The notes under the pieces are model-generated. The model was not told the DNA's origin, ran no database searches, and saw only the letters and a program-made list of their open reading frames with translations. A DNA stretch of 64,000 nt, from contig JAHLKD010000034.1 in assembly GCA_025526935.1 (NCBI GenBank), positions 367,239-431,238 of the forward strand, read 5' to 3'. The DNA comes from Cladochytrium replicatum. Lineage: Eukaryota > Chytridiomycota > Chytridiomycetes > Cladochytriales > Cladochytriaceae. The first letter of the stretch is position 1; every line of letters starts with the position of its first letter. The position numbers were made by a program, and so were the translations under genes. Positions 33,556-43,701 of this stretch are shown here, one piece after another.

Positions 33556-34118
33556 ATGCAGAACCCATTCCCAAAATGGTCCAAGCCTCGTGTTCCGACC
33601 AAATCGACAACGCGACGCTTCCAAAGAGTCAGAGGGACAGCGGCATCGGTAAGTGCTGTGTGTTAGGGACTGGTTGATCTTTACCACAATCCCCTTTATA
33701 TCTCGCTGTGGGGTATGAGTAATGATTGGGGAACAGCTTTCCAACCGGGAAGGTTTTGGCAGGGTGTTTGGATCTGCAAAACAGCGATTCTTGTAGGAGA
33801 TTAGCTCTGAATCAAGGCGAAATCGATCGTAATCCATCTCCAGTCAACCCTTCCTCCGTGCTCTCGAATCAATCCGCGGATATTTGTAACATCGCTGGCA
33901 GTGTCATCCACATGTTCGAGAAGAATTGAACTGTTTTCACTTTTGTCCAACCAACACCCTTCCATCAGCTTGGGGTTCCACTGAAACTTCTCCCTTCAAT
34001 ATTTATCCTACACACTGTTAATGTCGAATCATGTCTAACCAACCTTCGCGGACACTTTTGCAAACAGAGAAACATATGACCTTGAGATAAAACCGAACAA
34101 CTCTCACTTTGATTCAAG

Positions 34119-35880
34119 ATGGCAACGGAAAAGTACCAAGTAAGAAACTTGGATCTCACTTTTGCAGCCATTTACATCTTTCAGTACCAGACAAGGCTTC
34201 GTGCCTCAAAGAAGCCTGCTGCAGGAAAGGAGAACATTGCTACTAACGGACCCGCACCCAAACAATTGCGCAAACCGGTGCAGACCAAAACTGGTTTGAA
34301 CAAAGAAAATCACGCACCAGGACTTGGAGAGAGAACCAATCTGAACAAGAACAGTACGGTTGAGGCTGTAAGTGCTGCATCCATGCAGACTGCTCTGCTC
34401 AGTCGAGTGCTAATTCAAATACACCTCTTTTGTTTAGATCACCGCGGGTGGCAAAGCTGCTGCTGCGAAACAGCGCGCACGATCCCTCGCAAGCAAGGAG
34501 AATGTACCCGTGGAAGCTCCCGCTCCTGTGCAACAGCAGAAGCCTAGCCTTCTCAGGAAGCCATCCGCCGTTGGATCGATCAAGGAGAAGGCCGCACGCG
34601 CAGCACGCACTGTCAAACCAAAAGAGAATGCCCAAGATGACAAGGAAAACAGCGTTCCGGAGCCAGTTACTGCACCTCCAGCGGCGCCTGTGGCGGCACC
34701 TGCAACCAAACCGAGGTCTTCATACCGTGTTTCTCGCAAGTCCAAGGACCCTGAACATAATGACGACGCCGGCAAACACTCTGCTTCCAGCAATGTCTCG
34801 GCTGGATCGAAGCACAGCCAGATGGAGGAAGATGATGCTGAGGAGCGGGTGATAAAGAAGCAAAAGACGGATCCGATGGAGGAGGATGAGGTTGAGGTTG
34901 AACCTGAAGAGCAGGCTGTCTCCACGCCAGCACATTCGGCGGAGATGTGGGACGATTTGGATGAGGAGGATCTTGGGGACCCTATGATGGTTGCAGAATA
35001 TGTTGTCGAAATCTTCGAGTACATGCGTGAGCTTGAGGTAGGCTTCGCTGGTTGTGATCGATAGATCGATATTTAACTCCAATGACGTTGTTAGATCCAG
35101 ACCCTGCCAAATCCGACTTACATTGACAACCAGCAAGAGTTAAGCTGGAAGATGCGGCTCGTGCTGATTGACTGGCTCATCGACGTGCACAACCGATTCA
35201 AGCTTCTCCCGGAAACTCTCTTCTTGGCTGTCAACATAGTCGATCGTTTCCTGTCGCTTCGCGTTGTGTCCATGGTCAAGCTCCAGCTTGTAGGCGTGAC
35301 CGCGATGTTCATCGCATCCAAGTATGAAGAGACCGTTGCGCCATCGGTGAACAGCTTCTCGTACATGGCGGAGAACGGATACACTGACGAGGAGATCCTG
35401 CGCGCAGAGCGTTACGTTCTCCAGGTTCTCGATTTCGGTCTGCACTACCCCAGCCCCCTCAACTTCCTCCGACGCTGCTCTAAGGCAGACAACTACGACA
35501 TTCAGACCCGAACGCTTGCAAAATACTTTATGGAGATTGCGCTTGTGGACCACAAGTTGTTGGATTGCCCGCCCTCGAAGAATGCTGCAGCGTCGTTGTA
35601 TCTTGCAAGGAAGATGCTGAACCGTGGTTCATGGGTGAGTAGCAAAAGCGTGTTCAATATGAAGATTCGGTTTGTGACCTTTTTGTGACAGAACGCAAAC
35701 CTTGCGCACTACAGCGGGTATACTGAGCCGGAGGTAGAGCCTGTGTGCAAGCATGTGTACGAGTACCTCCAAGCGGCGACTCCGATGTCGGATGCGCTGT
35801 TCCGCAAGTACTCGAGCAAGAAATATATGAAGGCGTCATTGTTTGCGCAGGAGTGGTGTGCCAACAACGATTACGAATGA
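34119..35880 (+). CDS. G2/mitotic B-type cyclin, five exons, 510 aa
   Basis: The mitotic cyclin that activates Cdk1. Exons: 34119-34139, 34185-34367, 34438-35037, 35095-35634, 35692-35880; all introns GT-AG and in phase. The N-terminal third is basic and Ala/Lys-rich with five KEN boxes (residues 22-24, 47-49, 88-90, 130-132, 137-139) and an RTNL (57-60) destruction-box candidate, consistent with APC/C-driven destruction. An acidic stretch (residues about 200-225) follows. The cyclin N domain starts near residue 280 with MRLVLIDWLIDVH, then TLFLAVNIVDRFLS and ASKYEE; the cyclin C domain follows (LHYPSPLNFLRRCSKAD, YLARKML). Intron 1 (45 nt) is a multiple of three without a stop, so its retention would add 15 residues silently. 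The stop is TGA at 35880. Confidence 0.95.
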
Positions 35881-36581
35881 ATCCAGCGTGAATGAATATT
35901 TGAGGGGTTTATTGACAGGAAAGTGAGGGAGCATAATCTGTGTCACTTGCTTTATTATGGATATGCAGGGAGCAGGACTGGATTAGTAGGTGTCTTTGAG
36001 GAGTGTGAAAACCCCCACTTTTGTAAACATCTATTTTTGACGAGCTTATATTAGAAGGAGGAGTACAGAAACTTGTTTCGTAAGTACAATGTTTCGTTTT
36101 CTGGGCGGTTTTTTCTGGGGGCTGCTGTGTCTTACGATACAAAATTAAAAACAAGCGAAATATCTTCGAGATTCTGCAGTGGGAAATTTTTGTTTTGCTC
36201 GGCAGAATACGTTGTATGTTATTGCATAAGTGAGAGCAATCGCTTAATTCTTTTCCAGGGTTCTAATGACATTGTGGGCCATCCGAGAGACCGCAAGAAT
36301 TTGGTATGCAAGTAAGAAGAAGATCAAGCTTAAGGTTCGCGAAACGACATTGTCGAGCTCGGTGGTGAACAGGGGGAATGAACATCTCGGTGAGATGGTT
36401 GTTATACCCTAGGTGATTTGTCTCGAGCGACGTGTCTTTTGACTAAATCTATTGGCACACCGTATTTGGCGATCAGCCCCAGGGTGTTCCCTAGCTGCTG
36501 GCGCAGTGCGAGCTCGTATGGCTTGGTTATTTTCTTGTCCAAGTCCAGTCCCGTGACTTTCCACCTCCAATTCAATCCGCA
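35881..36581. other. Intergenic region between cyclin B and uS17
   Basis: This holds the cyclin 3' UTR and the promoter of the ribosomal protein gene. A pyrimidine- and CT-containing stretch precedes 36582. No convincing gene is seen on either strand. Confidence 0.4.
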
Positions 36582-37381
36582 ATGGCTGAACAGGTCAGAA
36601 AGAAGAAAAAAAAGTAAAACTGGACGGGGAGGGCGGGCGATACCACGATGATGTGATGGTGGATCTCAGAGAGAGGGGACTCGGATCGATGCGGGAGAGA
36701 CGGCCGATACGTGGTAGTCTCTGATAGCATATGCAGAGACAGTTTTTTCAACGATGGACAACTTGATTGTAATATTCGATGGGGATTCCCTTTACGTGGA
36801 GATTAAGATTACGGCCATCTCAAAACCGCTGTGTGCTCACGACCATGATTTCTGACATTTTTGATTGTTGCAGACCGAGAGGGCCTTTTTGAAGCAGGTT
36901 GGCATCTTCCAGAACTCAAAGGTTGCCGCCAAGAAGAAGGACAAGCGCTGGTACAAGGATGTCGGTCTCGGTTTCAAAACCCCCAAGGAGGCCATCGAGG
37001 GCACCTACATTGACAAGAAGTGCCCGTTCACTTCCTCCACCGTCTCCATTCGTGGTCGTATCCTCACCGGTGTCGTCCTCAGCACCAAGATGAAGCGCAC
37101 CATCACCATCCGCAGGGAGTACCTCCACTACATCCAGAAATACAACCGATACGAGAAGCGCCACAAGAACCTGGCTGCCCACTTGTCCCCTGCTTTCATC
37201 GGTGTACAACCCGGAGATGTCGTCACCGTTGGCCAGTGCAGGTTAGTTAACTTAAAAATATTACAGTATAACATATTGATTGTTTCCTTGAACCAGGCCC
37301 CTCTCCAAGACTGTGAGGTTCAACGTGTTGAAGGTGGTGAAGAAGCAGGAGGGTGGTTCGAAGCAGTTCACAAAGTTCTGA
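36582..37381 (+). CDS. RPS11: Cytosolic 40S ribosomal protein uS17 (S11), three exons, 154 aa
   Basis: A component of the small cytosolic ribosomal subunit that binds 18S rRNA. Exons: 36582-36593 (MAEQ only), 36874-37241, 37297-37381; total 465 nt. The first exon has 12 coding bases followed by a 280-nt intron, a common ribosomal-protein arrangement. Family signatures: [87 protein letters not shown]. Length and C-terminus (KQFTKF) agree with other eukaryotic S11 proteins. The exon 2/3 junction splits an Arg codon (AG|G). Confidence 0.97.
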
Positions 37382-37540
37382 AAAAACAAATACATATCCG
37401 TCCCTGTTCATATCCTGCAACAACACGCTCAATATGTTTGCGTTTATGAGTTACCTTTGCACACAGCCCATCATGCAAGCATTGTTGCAATCGTCCGTCC
37501 AATATATTCTATATGCATTGCAGAAATCTGCTCAATATGA

Positions 37541-38534
37541 TCAGAAGTAGATGTCCAGCTCCGTTTCGCTGATGTTGAACCCAAACAGAGAAATCACATA
37601 CGGAATTCCTAAGACAACGATTGGGTGCAAGAAAATGGTGGTGTTCTTCAAAAACGGCAGTGCTGAGTTTAAAATGTGAATGTCAGACTTGTTATGCCTT
37701 TGACCCCGCCATTCCAATAACCTACCGCTATATCTAAGGAATGTGGTGTACAGCTAGTAGCATCCTGCAACAAGATACAGCGTGTTGCCGAAAAACAAGC
37801 AGACCCAAGAGTCCTGGGTCGGAATCGGGATAAAGAAGAACTGAAGGACGGATGGAACAAGGAATGTTGGGAAGAACGAGTTGCAATGGACATCAAAGGC
37901 GTAGGCACATTCGATAGATTGTTCTGTAGAATGAAGCGATTGTTGAAGCAGGAATCTATTGCCATCAACCGCAAGAAAAATCAAGAAACTGACTGATGTG
38001 CGTAAGCTTGTACCATGTGCAGGTGGCAACAACCAATCCGACGACAACAAAGTCGACAAAGATCATGTATGCGATCAACCGGAGCACCCAAGAAACCTTG
38101 CGAGTAGGCGACACCATAGGCGATTGCCGCAACTTGAAAAGGGAGAATTTGTCATTCATCGTTTTCCTGATTTCTTCGTTCGACGACATTACCCATGAGG
38201 AAGAAGGAAAGGATGACCACGAATGTGTCCGCTGATTTTTAGTTTCTGTTAAATTGGTGTGAGTGATTGCGATTCAATGGGTTGCGAGCAGCCATCGTAC
38301 GCCTGTGATAATAAATATTACGGTATCTGGAACCATTCGTCAACAAATGTAATTCTTCCCCGCCCAACAAATGCCCCCTCTTCCACTGTCCCACCACGCA
38401 CAATCACCACAAACTCACACTCGCCGCAGGGATATGCAGAGAGACAGCATCTGCCAGAGTGCAAACTCAAAGTCCATCTGCGGAAACGACTACAATCGAC
38501 GGAAGTAGTGAATGCACGATCGAATTGGAGGCAT
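37541..38534 (-). pseudogene. UNC-50/GMH1 family Golgi membrane protein, apparently decayed
   Basis: UNC-50 proteins are multi-pass Golgi/ER membrane proteins. Minus-strand segments match in order: HYFRRL, then MDFEFALWQMLSLC and SLRRV (38560-38430), YRNIYYHR after an intron, FVVILSFFLM, VAAIAYGVAYSQGF, VLRLIAYMIFVDFVVVGLVV, IECAYAFDVHCNSFFPTF, LFFGNTLYLVAGCY, LYTTFLRYS, then ALPFLKNTTIFLHPIVVLGI and the stop at 37541-37543. Several junctions still have GT-AG introns in phase (GT|gtgagt...cag|A gives RRVYRN). Lesions: in-frame TAG between RRL and SFPQMDFEF; a frame change after SQGFLG; TAG after VAGCY at a position normally Tyr; probable loss of part of the QTKNQWARDDP block. Either a pseudogene or a locus with several sequence errors. 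The exact 5' end is uncertain. Confidence 0.7.
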
Positions 38535-38798
38535 GCGAGTGTCTCCGTCTTCAGCGACGGCTGGTGACACTGGAGATGGCGACGAGGTTGTAGAGGACGA
38601 GTATCGGGCACCGGCAGCGATGCACACGGCCGTAGGCAACAAACATTTCGTTATTTGTGTTGGATTAAGCAGGGCTTGGAGGTCCACCAAGGTTAAAAAT
38701 AGAGGTTTTTGGCCATTACACAACCAAGAGTATAATTAAAGTGTCTCTGCTGCTTTGAATACATATATCCTCCTTTTCTTCTCTGCAATGTTAGTTTT

Positions 38799-39302
38799 CT
38801 ACCACAACTCTTTCCGCCGAATCCGATCGATGATCGTCAATTTTCTTGCGACCGGCAACGCCGCAAACCAGTCCTCGTACTTCTTCCTAAGCATCTGTCT
38901 CCTAGGTTTCGGGCAGTCTGTAACCCGCATCACGAACCCAGGGTAAGTATTGAACGTCTTCGCGAGTCGGTCTACAGTCCACGTATCAGGATCCTCCTGC
39001 CTCAGTTTTGCCATTGTCGCGATCTGCTCGGAAGACAGCCATGCGCGTGTAGGGTAGGATTTACGCAGACGTGGTGGGAGAAGCGATTCGTCGACGCCGC
39101 CGGTTTCTGAGTTGTCAGCTGGCTCATTGCGGCGGAAGATGAGTGTGCTACCATCGTCGAGTTTGATACGAGGAGTGTCCTTCGGAATGCTCCAGGTGTA
39201 GAAGGAGGCGGAGAGCGGTCGGAAGAGGGTGAGGGTGAGCAGGGGCGACTGTGAGCGTCGCGGGCGTAACATTTCAGGTAGGGATTTGGGAACAAAATTC
39301 AT
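38799..39302 (-). CDS. Mitochondrial large-subunit ribosomal protein mL58 (MRP-L20 family), 167 aa
   Basis: A fungal mitochondrial ribosomal protein. Single exon, ATG at 39302 (MNFVPKSLPEMLRPRRSQ), with a basic, Leu-rich N-terminus suited to mitochondrial import. The core reads LPPRLRKSYPTRAWLSSEQI, MAKLRQEDPDTWTVDRLAKT and FNTYPGFVMRVTDCPKPRRQ, the pattern of the MRP-L20 domain (LR.eDP..WT...LAk.F..s..FV). It ends DRIRRKELW. Its start lies 121 bp from the kinase start, so the two genes are divergent and may share a promoter. Confidence 0.85.
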   Translation of the reverse strand: MNFVPKSLPEMLRPRRSQSPLLTLTLFRPLSASFYTWSIPKDTPRIKLDDGSTLIFRRNEPADNSETGGVDESLLPPRLRKSYPTRAWLSSEQIATMAKLRQEDPDTWTVDRLAKTFNTYPGFVMRVTDCPKPRRQMLRKKYEDWFAALPVARKLTIIDRIRRKELW

Positions 39303-39423
39303 TTTTCACGTTGGATTTTGGGACCGAGCCACTTGGAGGCAGGGAAACAAAGCGTGGGAAGAACGTCATAGAAATCCGATGGTATGTCTAAGGCAGCAGT
39401 GGCGTAGATTGGGGTGGAACCAG

Positions 39424-40980
39424 ATGTACCAGAAAATACGGCTTTTAGGGATAGGAAGCTCTGGAAGAGCAACGGTAGCGAGTTTACTTTACCGAATGTC
39501 CCTAGGTTTACCTTCCCATTTAGCTTGTGAGGAAGAAACCAGATGATAGGGACCAGTTATTTGTCATGAAAGAAATATCGATATCGATGCTACAGCCGGT
39601 TGAGCAGGCACAGGCTCGTCAGGAAGGTGGGTATAATTCGGTTTGGAGAGTGGATTCTTGACGCGAATTTGTAGCACAATTGCTGTCCACCCTTCACCAT
39701 CGCAACGTTGTAAAATTCGTCGAAAGCTTTGAAACCAACAGAAGTATCGTGATCATAACTGAATATGAAAGTATATCATAGCTATTGACACTTTGACGTC
39801 GATTTACTTGTTATATTAGGTGGCGGGTAAGACATCCAATCTCAGTGAGAAGATCCCCAACCCATCCTGCCGGCAGAGATCTACATAGTTTCATATCAAG
39901 CAGATCGGCTTTGATCCCGGAAACTACAATTTGGAAGTGGTAGTGCAAGCATGGAAACACAACAACGGTTACCATGAAATTACTGCTCCCTCTTCAGGTT
40001 TTCTCAAGTTGCACACGCGGTCCAATATCTCCACGCTAAGAATATTATACACCGCGATATCAAGGTGAGATGATCTGGGACATTCTTGGATGTGACCTCA
40101 TCATTGGAATTAGCCTAAGGCAAGATCTCTTTTGTCCGTTGAGGTGTGAGCTCAATAAGCATGGCGTAGAACATTTTCCTTGATCGCTCATCGAAGAACG
40201 TCATATTGGGAGATCTCGGTGCGAGTCGATTCGCACCACCGTTTGATAATGGAGGTGCGGCCAGCATGACATTAATCGGGACCCCATTGTGAGTGCTGGA
40301 GTAAGATGAAGTTATTCATTAACTCAAACTTCAGGGCAGCTACATGTCTCCCGAAATCTGTGAAGGAAAGCCGTACGGATATGAAACAGACGTGTGGTCG
40401 TTGGGGTAAGCACATGAATTTATCGGAGTTTTGTGATCTTTTCGAAAATCAAAGATGTGTGTTTTATCACATGGCGACTCTCTCCCATCCTTTCCATGGG
40501 CCAAACCTGCCGGGTCTTCTTCAAGCCATATCGGAATGCGGACCTCCGAAAGCTCTGTCGCCAGGATACTCAAACCAGATGCAGGTGCTTGTAAATGGAA
40601 TGCTTTTGAAGAGTCCAGAATGTCGACCGAAAATGTCGGAGCTACTTTCGCACCCATGTGTCCAACGAAACATGATCACCCAGGAGATCATAGGGAGGAG
40701 GCAAGAAAGGCTAACGAAGTTTCCTGGATCAAACATGGAGGAGATGGAGAAGATTCGGTAAGTCTGAAGTCAATCAAAACTGTAATGATATTTAACTGAA
40801 CCTCGTAGCTGGAGAATCGAGCGAGTGCTGGGAATTGAGTGCATGAAAGAAGTATACTCGGCAATTAGGAGCGGCGATATGCTTACCTGCCTAGCAAAGA
40901 CAGAGAATCTGGAGATAAGACGGTCAGCTCTGATTGCACGAGATCTACTTCACCTTTGGGTGTTGGATGATGGGATATGA
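39424..40980 (+). CDS. NIMA-related (NEK-like) Ser/Thr protein kinase, ten exons, 358 aa
   Basis: Exons by splice sites and phase: 39424-39474, 39524-39626, 39675-39770, 39846-39939, 39998-40064, 40114-40119, 40170-40288, 40340-40405, 40455-40757, 40809-40980; total 1,077 nt. Kinase landmarks: Gly loop LLGIGSSGRATLV, catalytic Lys in FVMKEISISM, VQYLHAKNIIHRDIKPKN (HRD loop), DLG in VILGDLGASR, GTPFYMSPEI, DVWSLGCVFYHM, SPECRPKMSELL. The DLG triplet and overall layout fit the NEK group. Exon 6 is a 6-nt microexon (CCTAAG, Pro-Lys) with a GC-AG intron after it; without it the invariant Pro after HRDIK would be missing. The C-terminal about 75 residues are outside the kinase domain and helical. 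The substrate is unknown; NEKs act in cilia and mitosis. Confidence 0.85.
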
Positions 40981-41159
40981 TGAAAAAGTGCGTACAACAT
41001 TTCAAATACGCCAATTTGATAAGCACGGCCAATAAAATACTTCTTTAATGTGCTGACAACATCAGTCCGAGATGGAGGATTTTCAGGCAGATCTTTCTTT
41101 TTCTTTGGCCGGGTGGGCCACTGTGATCTACAGAATTAACTAAAAACAAAATGTTGGAT

Positions 41160-42020
41160 AACTAGGCACCGCAAACAACGGCACGCTTTCCACTTGAGAT
41201 CATCGAGGAAATAGCAGTTCAATTCATCCATGACGAGAAAAGCAATATTGTTCAGCGATATGTCGACGTACCGGCGTAACGACTGGCTATGGTGTTCAGG
41301 TTCACTTACCTGAAGGCAGGCCTGTTCCCTTTCTGAACGGATCGTCGATCAGCCGTGCGGCTGCAAGAGGGGACACAGAATTATTGGACTTTTGGATTCA
41401 GAATATATTTCCGCAAATCATAGACCAACCGCAGTTTCGAGGGTTTATTTTTGTGGAAAGATGTGATTGATGCGGCTAGCGCTCGAGGTCATGTAGAATT
41501 CTTGCGAAAGTGGAAGTGTGAGATCGAGAACCGGAAGATTCCGGATATGTGGTTACAATTTGAATATGATGAAGGGAGGAAGATGCTTCTGTGATCCGCA
41601 CTTTGTTGGTCGCACAATGCTAAGAACTCTGCTGGGAACGTCGAAGTACTCGATTGGTGGAAACACGAATCCGGACAAGAGTTGAAGTTTAATGCAGGCA
41701 GCGTTCTCAGATCCGCAAGAATGTGTAGTGACACCGCTATTCTCGGTTGGTGGAAGGAAAGCGGCCCGATCTCAAATGAAGAGTTTAACAAACACGCAAA
41801 GCCGGTGGTCGAAATGGCAAGCTGGAGCGGAAAAACGAATGTTCTCATGTGGTGGAAGGAAACAGCCCTTCTGGTAGATAACGTTGCGCGCACGATCGAT
41901 TACGCAAACATGCCAACCACCAAGTTTGACGCAGATGGAACGATGTTTGTTGAAGTTCTGCGGTGGTTCACATCGAATCCACTCCTTCTTCCACCACTCT
42001 TTCCCCTATTCCGTGAATGA
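41160..42020 (+). pseudogene. F-box/ankyrin-like repeat gene relic
   Basis: It begins like an F-box (TTARFPLEIIEEIAVQFIHD), then after several stops continues with repeats of the type VEFLRKWK, VEVLDWWKHESG, AILGWWKESG, NVLMWWKET, VLRWFTSN, spaced about 33-40 codons as in ankyrin-like WW repeats that I associate with expanded chytrid families. The last 112 codons (41682-42020) are open. In-frame stops near 41278 and 41593 and frame changes make it a probable pseudogene. Confidence 0.5.
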
Positions 42021-42469
42021 AGTACCAACGAACAAGCAAACCCTCCTCTGAGTTTGCCACTCTTCTGGATCCTAGTTCACGCCAAACCCATTGCCTTCGT
42101 TCTTGCATCCGGACGAGTGTCTCAAAGCATTATTACATACGTAATCATAAAACTAGTCAGTTTCGGGCTGTTATCCAGCTTCTTGTGAATAGAATCGCAT
42201 CAAGCATCCTCAGATCTTTCCAAAGCTTTCGAACCAATCTCCCGCCACCCAAAGTTTCTTCAACATACAGGATGTGGAGTTCAGTTCCTGGGGTTATCGC
42301 AAACCACTCTCAAATGCCAGAGATCCACAACTGGTATTTCCGCTCTCAAACCACGTTCAAGCAATTTCCGGTCTTTTGCCACTGTATCTTCAGTCACGAG
42401 TGGAACAGCAAATCGCTTATCAACGTCCTCGCGGAGGCAACCTGGAACTCGAACGACGTCGCCGTTCTT

Positions 42470-43638
42470 TTACGGTGTGAACACCGTGTTCGTAGTGATT
42501 AGTTGCGAAGACCGTTGCGATGGCAGGGATGGATACAAAAGAACGAATCCATTCCCAAGCATATGTTCCGCATCGAATCTTTTAACAGAAATTGGCGGAA
42601 GGAGATCCAAAAGCATGATCCGAGGATTCCTCGGCCCACCGTTTCCAAGAACTCTGCCCATCATTCGTTGTAAACATTGATCCCATTGGCAGTGTGCGTG
42701 TAAGCCAAGAAACCACTCCAAGCTTTTGAGCGTATCCTCTACCCCATCTACATGGCGGCTGCAAAAGCACTTTGAATGACTTTCGTGGGTGTTAATGGGA
42801 GCCGGGAATTCTGAGGCTGAGGCAAAATTGCCTTCGTCGAGTCGTAGTGTATGGAGAGCGCAACCAATCGCTGATCGATGGCTGAGGAAAGACGACACGG
42901 AGAGGTGGATGAAATCAAGGAAGTGGGGACACAAGGAGATATCATCTCCGAGGAAAGGTGCGTGGGTTGGATTCGATGCTATTATGTCCCATGCCGATGT
43001 CAGGATCTGAAATTCAGTAATTAGAATCAATGAAAATGGAAAGGAACAAAGCAAGGATCCCTACTTGATTCGTTCGGGATAAAGAATTTGCTGCTGGAAC
43101 GCCGCGTTAATGAGTGAGCAAGCATGTTGACATCTGGATGTGAGCCACCGTCGATATGAATGCGGACATCGACACTCGGGGCACTGGAGAGCGATCGTTG
43201 TTGTGCGCAACAAGACGCATTTTCAAGGTACGTGAGAAGGGTTTGACTACTGATCCTTCGCAATGCAATGATGTGAATGACAAGGACCAGTCGGTGGGCA
43301 CTGTGGGAGCTTCTGTGTCTGTGCTCAGCGAGCTCGAAGCCGAATCGCGTTTGTAATGTGAAGTTATTTTGTTTCGATGAATTCGTCGGCAAGAAGGGGG
43401 TCAAGTAACGGACAAGGGTTTTCTGAGAAGTAATTCCGCAAACCTTCGAACTTTCTTGTTGGAAATCGGCCTGAGGAAGCACGAAGAAAATTGCAACGTA
43501 AAGGAGCAGTGGGCCTACCCGCAGATACCATTTTAGGAGTGACCAGTTTCTAAAAACGTCACAAGAAAATAAAACCCAATAATAGCAGTCATTGAGACGT
43601 CCATCAAAGACTTCTCCGGGGTCAGAAATACGGCCCAC
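42470..43638 (-). pseudogene. Glycosyltransferase-like (GT2-type fold) gene relic
   Basis: On the minus strand: an N-terminal hydrophobic anchor (LLKWYLRVGPLLLYVAIFFV), then RLVLVIHIIALRRISSQTLL and SVDVRIHIDGGSHPDVNML, resembling the start and D.D region of a family of fungal glycosyltransferases. Next come FLGDDISLCPHFLDFIHLSV (usual form LEDDIEVSP.F) and CALHTLRLDE. Later, in changing frames, GNGFVLLYPSLPSQRS then FATNHYEHGVHT. At least two frame changes break it. The 5' limit near 43638 and the function are tentative. Confidence 0.45.
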
Positions 43639-43701
43639 GCATAATCATAAAAAATATGGGTATAATTCTGTCGACCGCATCTGAAGAGGCTTGGCAGCAC
43701 G

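Noticed and set aside
37541-38620. TAG reassigned to a sense codon in nuclear genes
   Set aside because: SLU7 ends at TAG in the expected place, and the UNC-50 locus also has a frameshift, so decay or sequence error explains it better.
39771-39845. Frameshift in the kinase after TEYE
   Set aside because: Using the acceptor CTCAG at 39841-39845 instead of the earlier TTAG restores the frame (EYEMRRSP, then AGRDLHSF) and all later phases agree, so no lesion is needed.
42017-42502. Plus-strand gene of 161 codons
   Set aside because: It lies antisense to the glycosyltransferase-like relic and has no family features.
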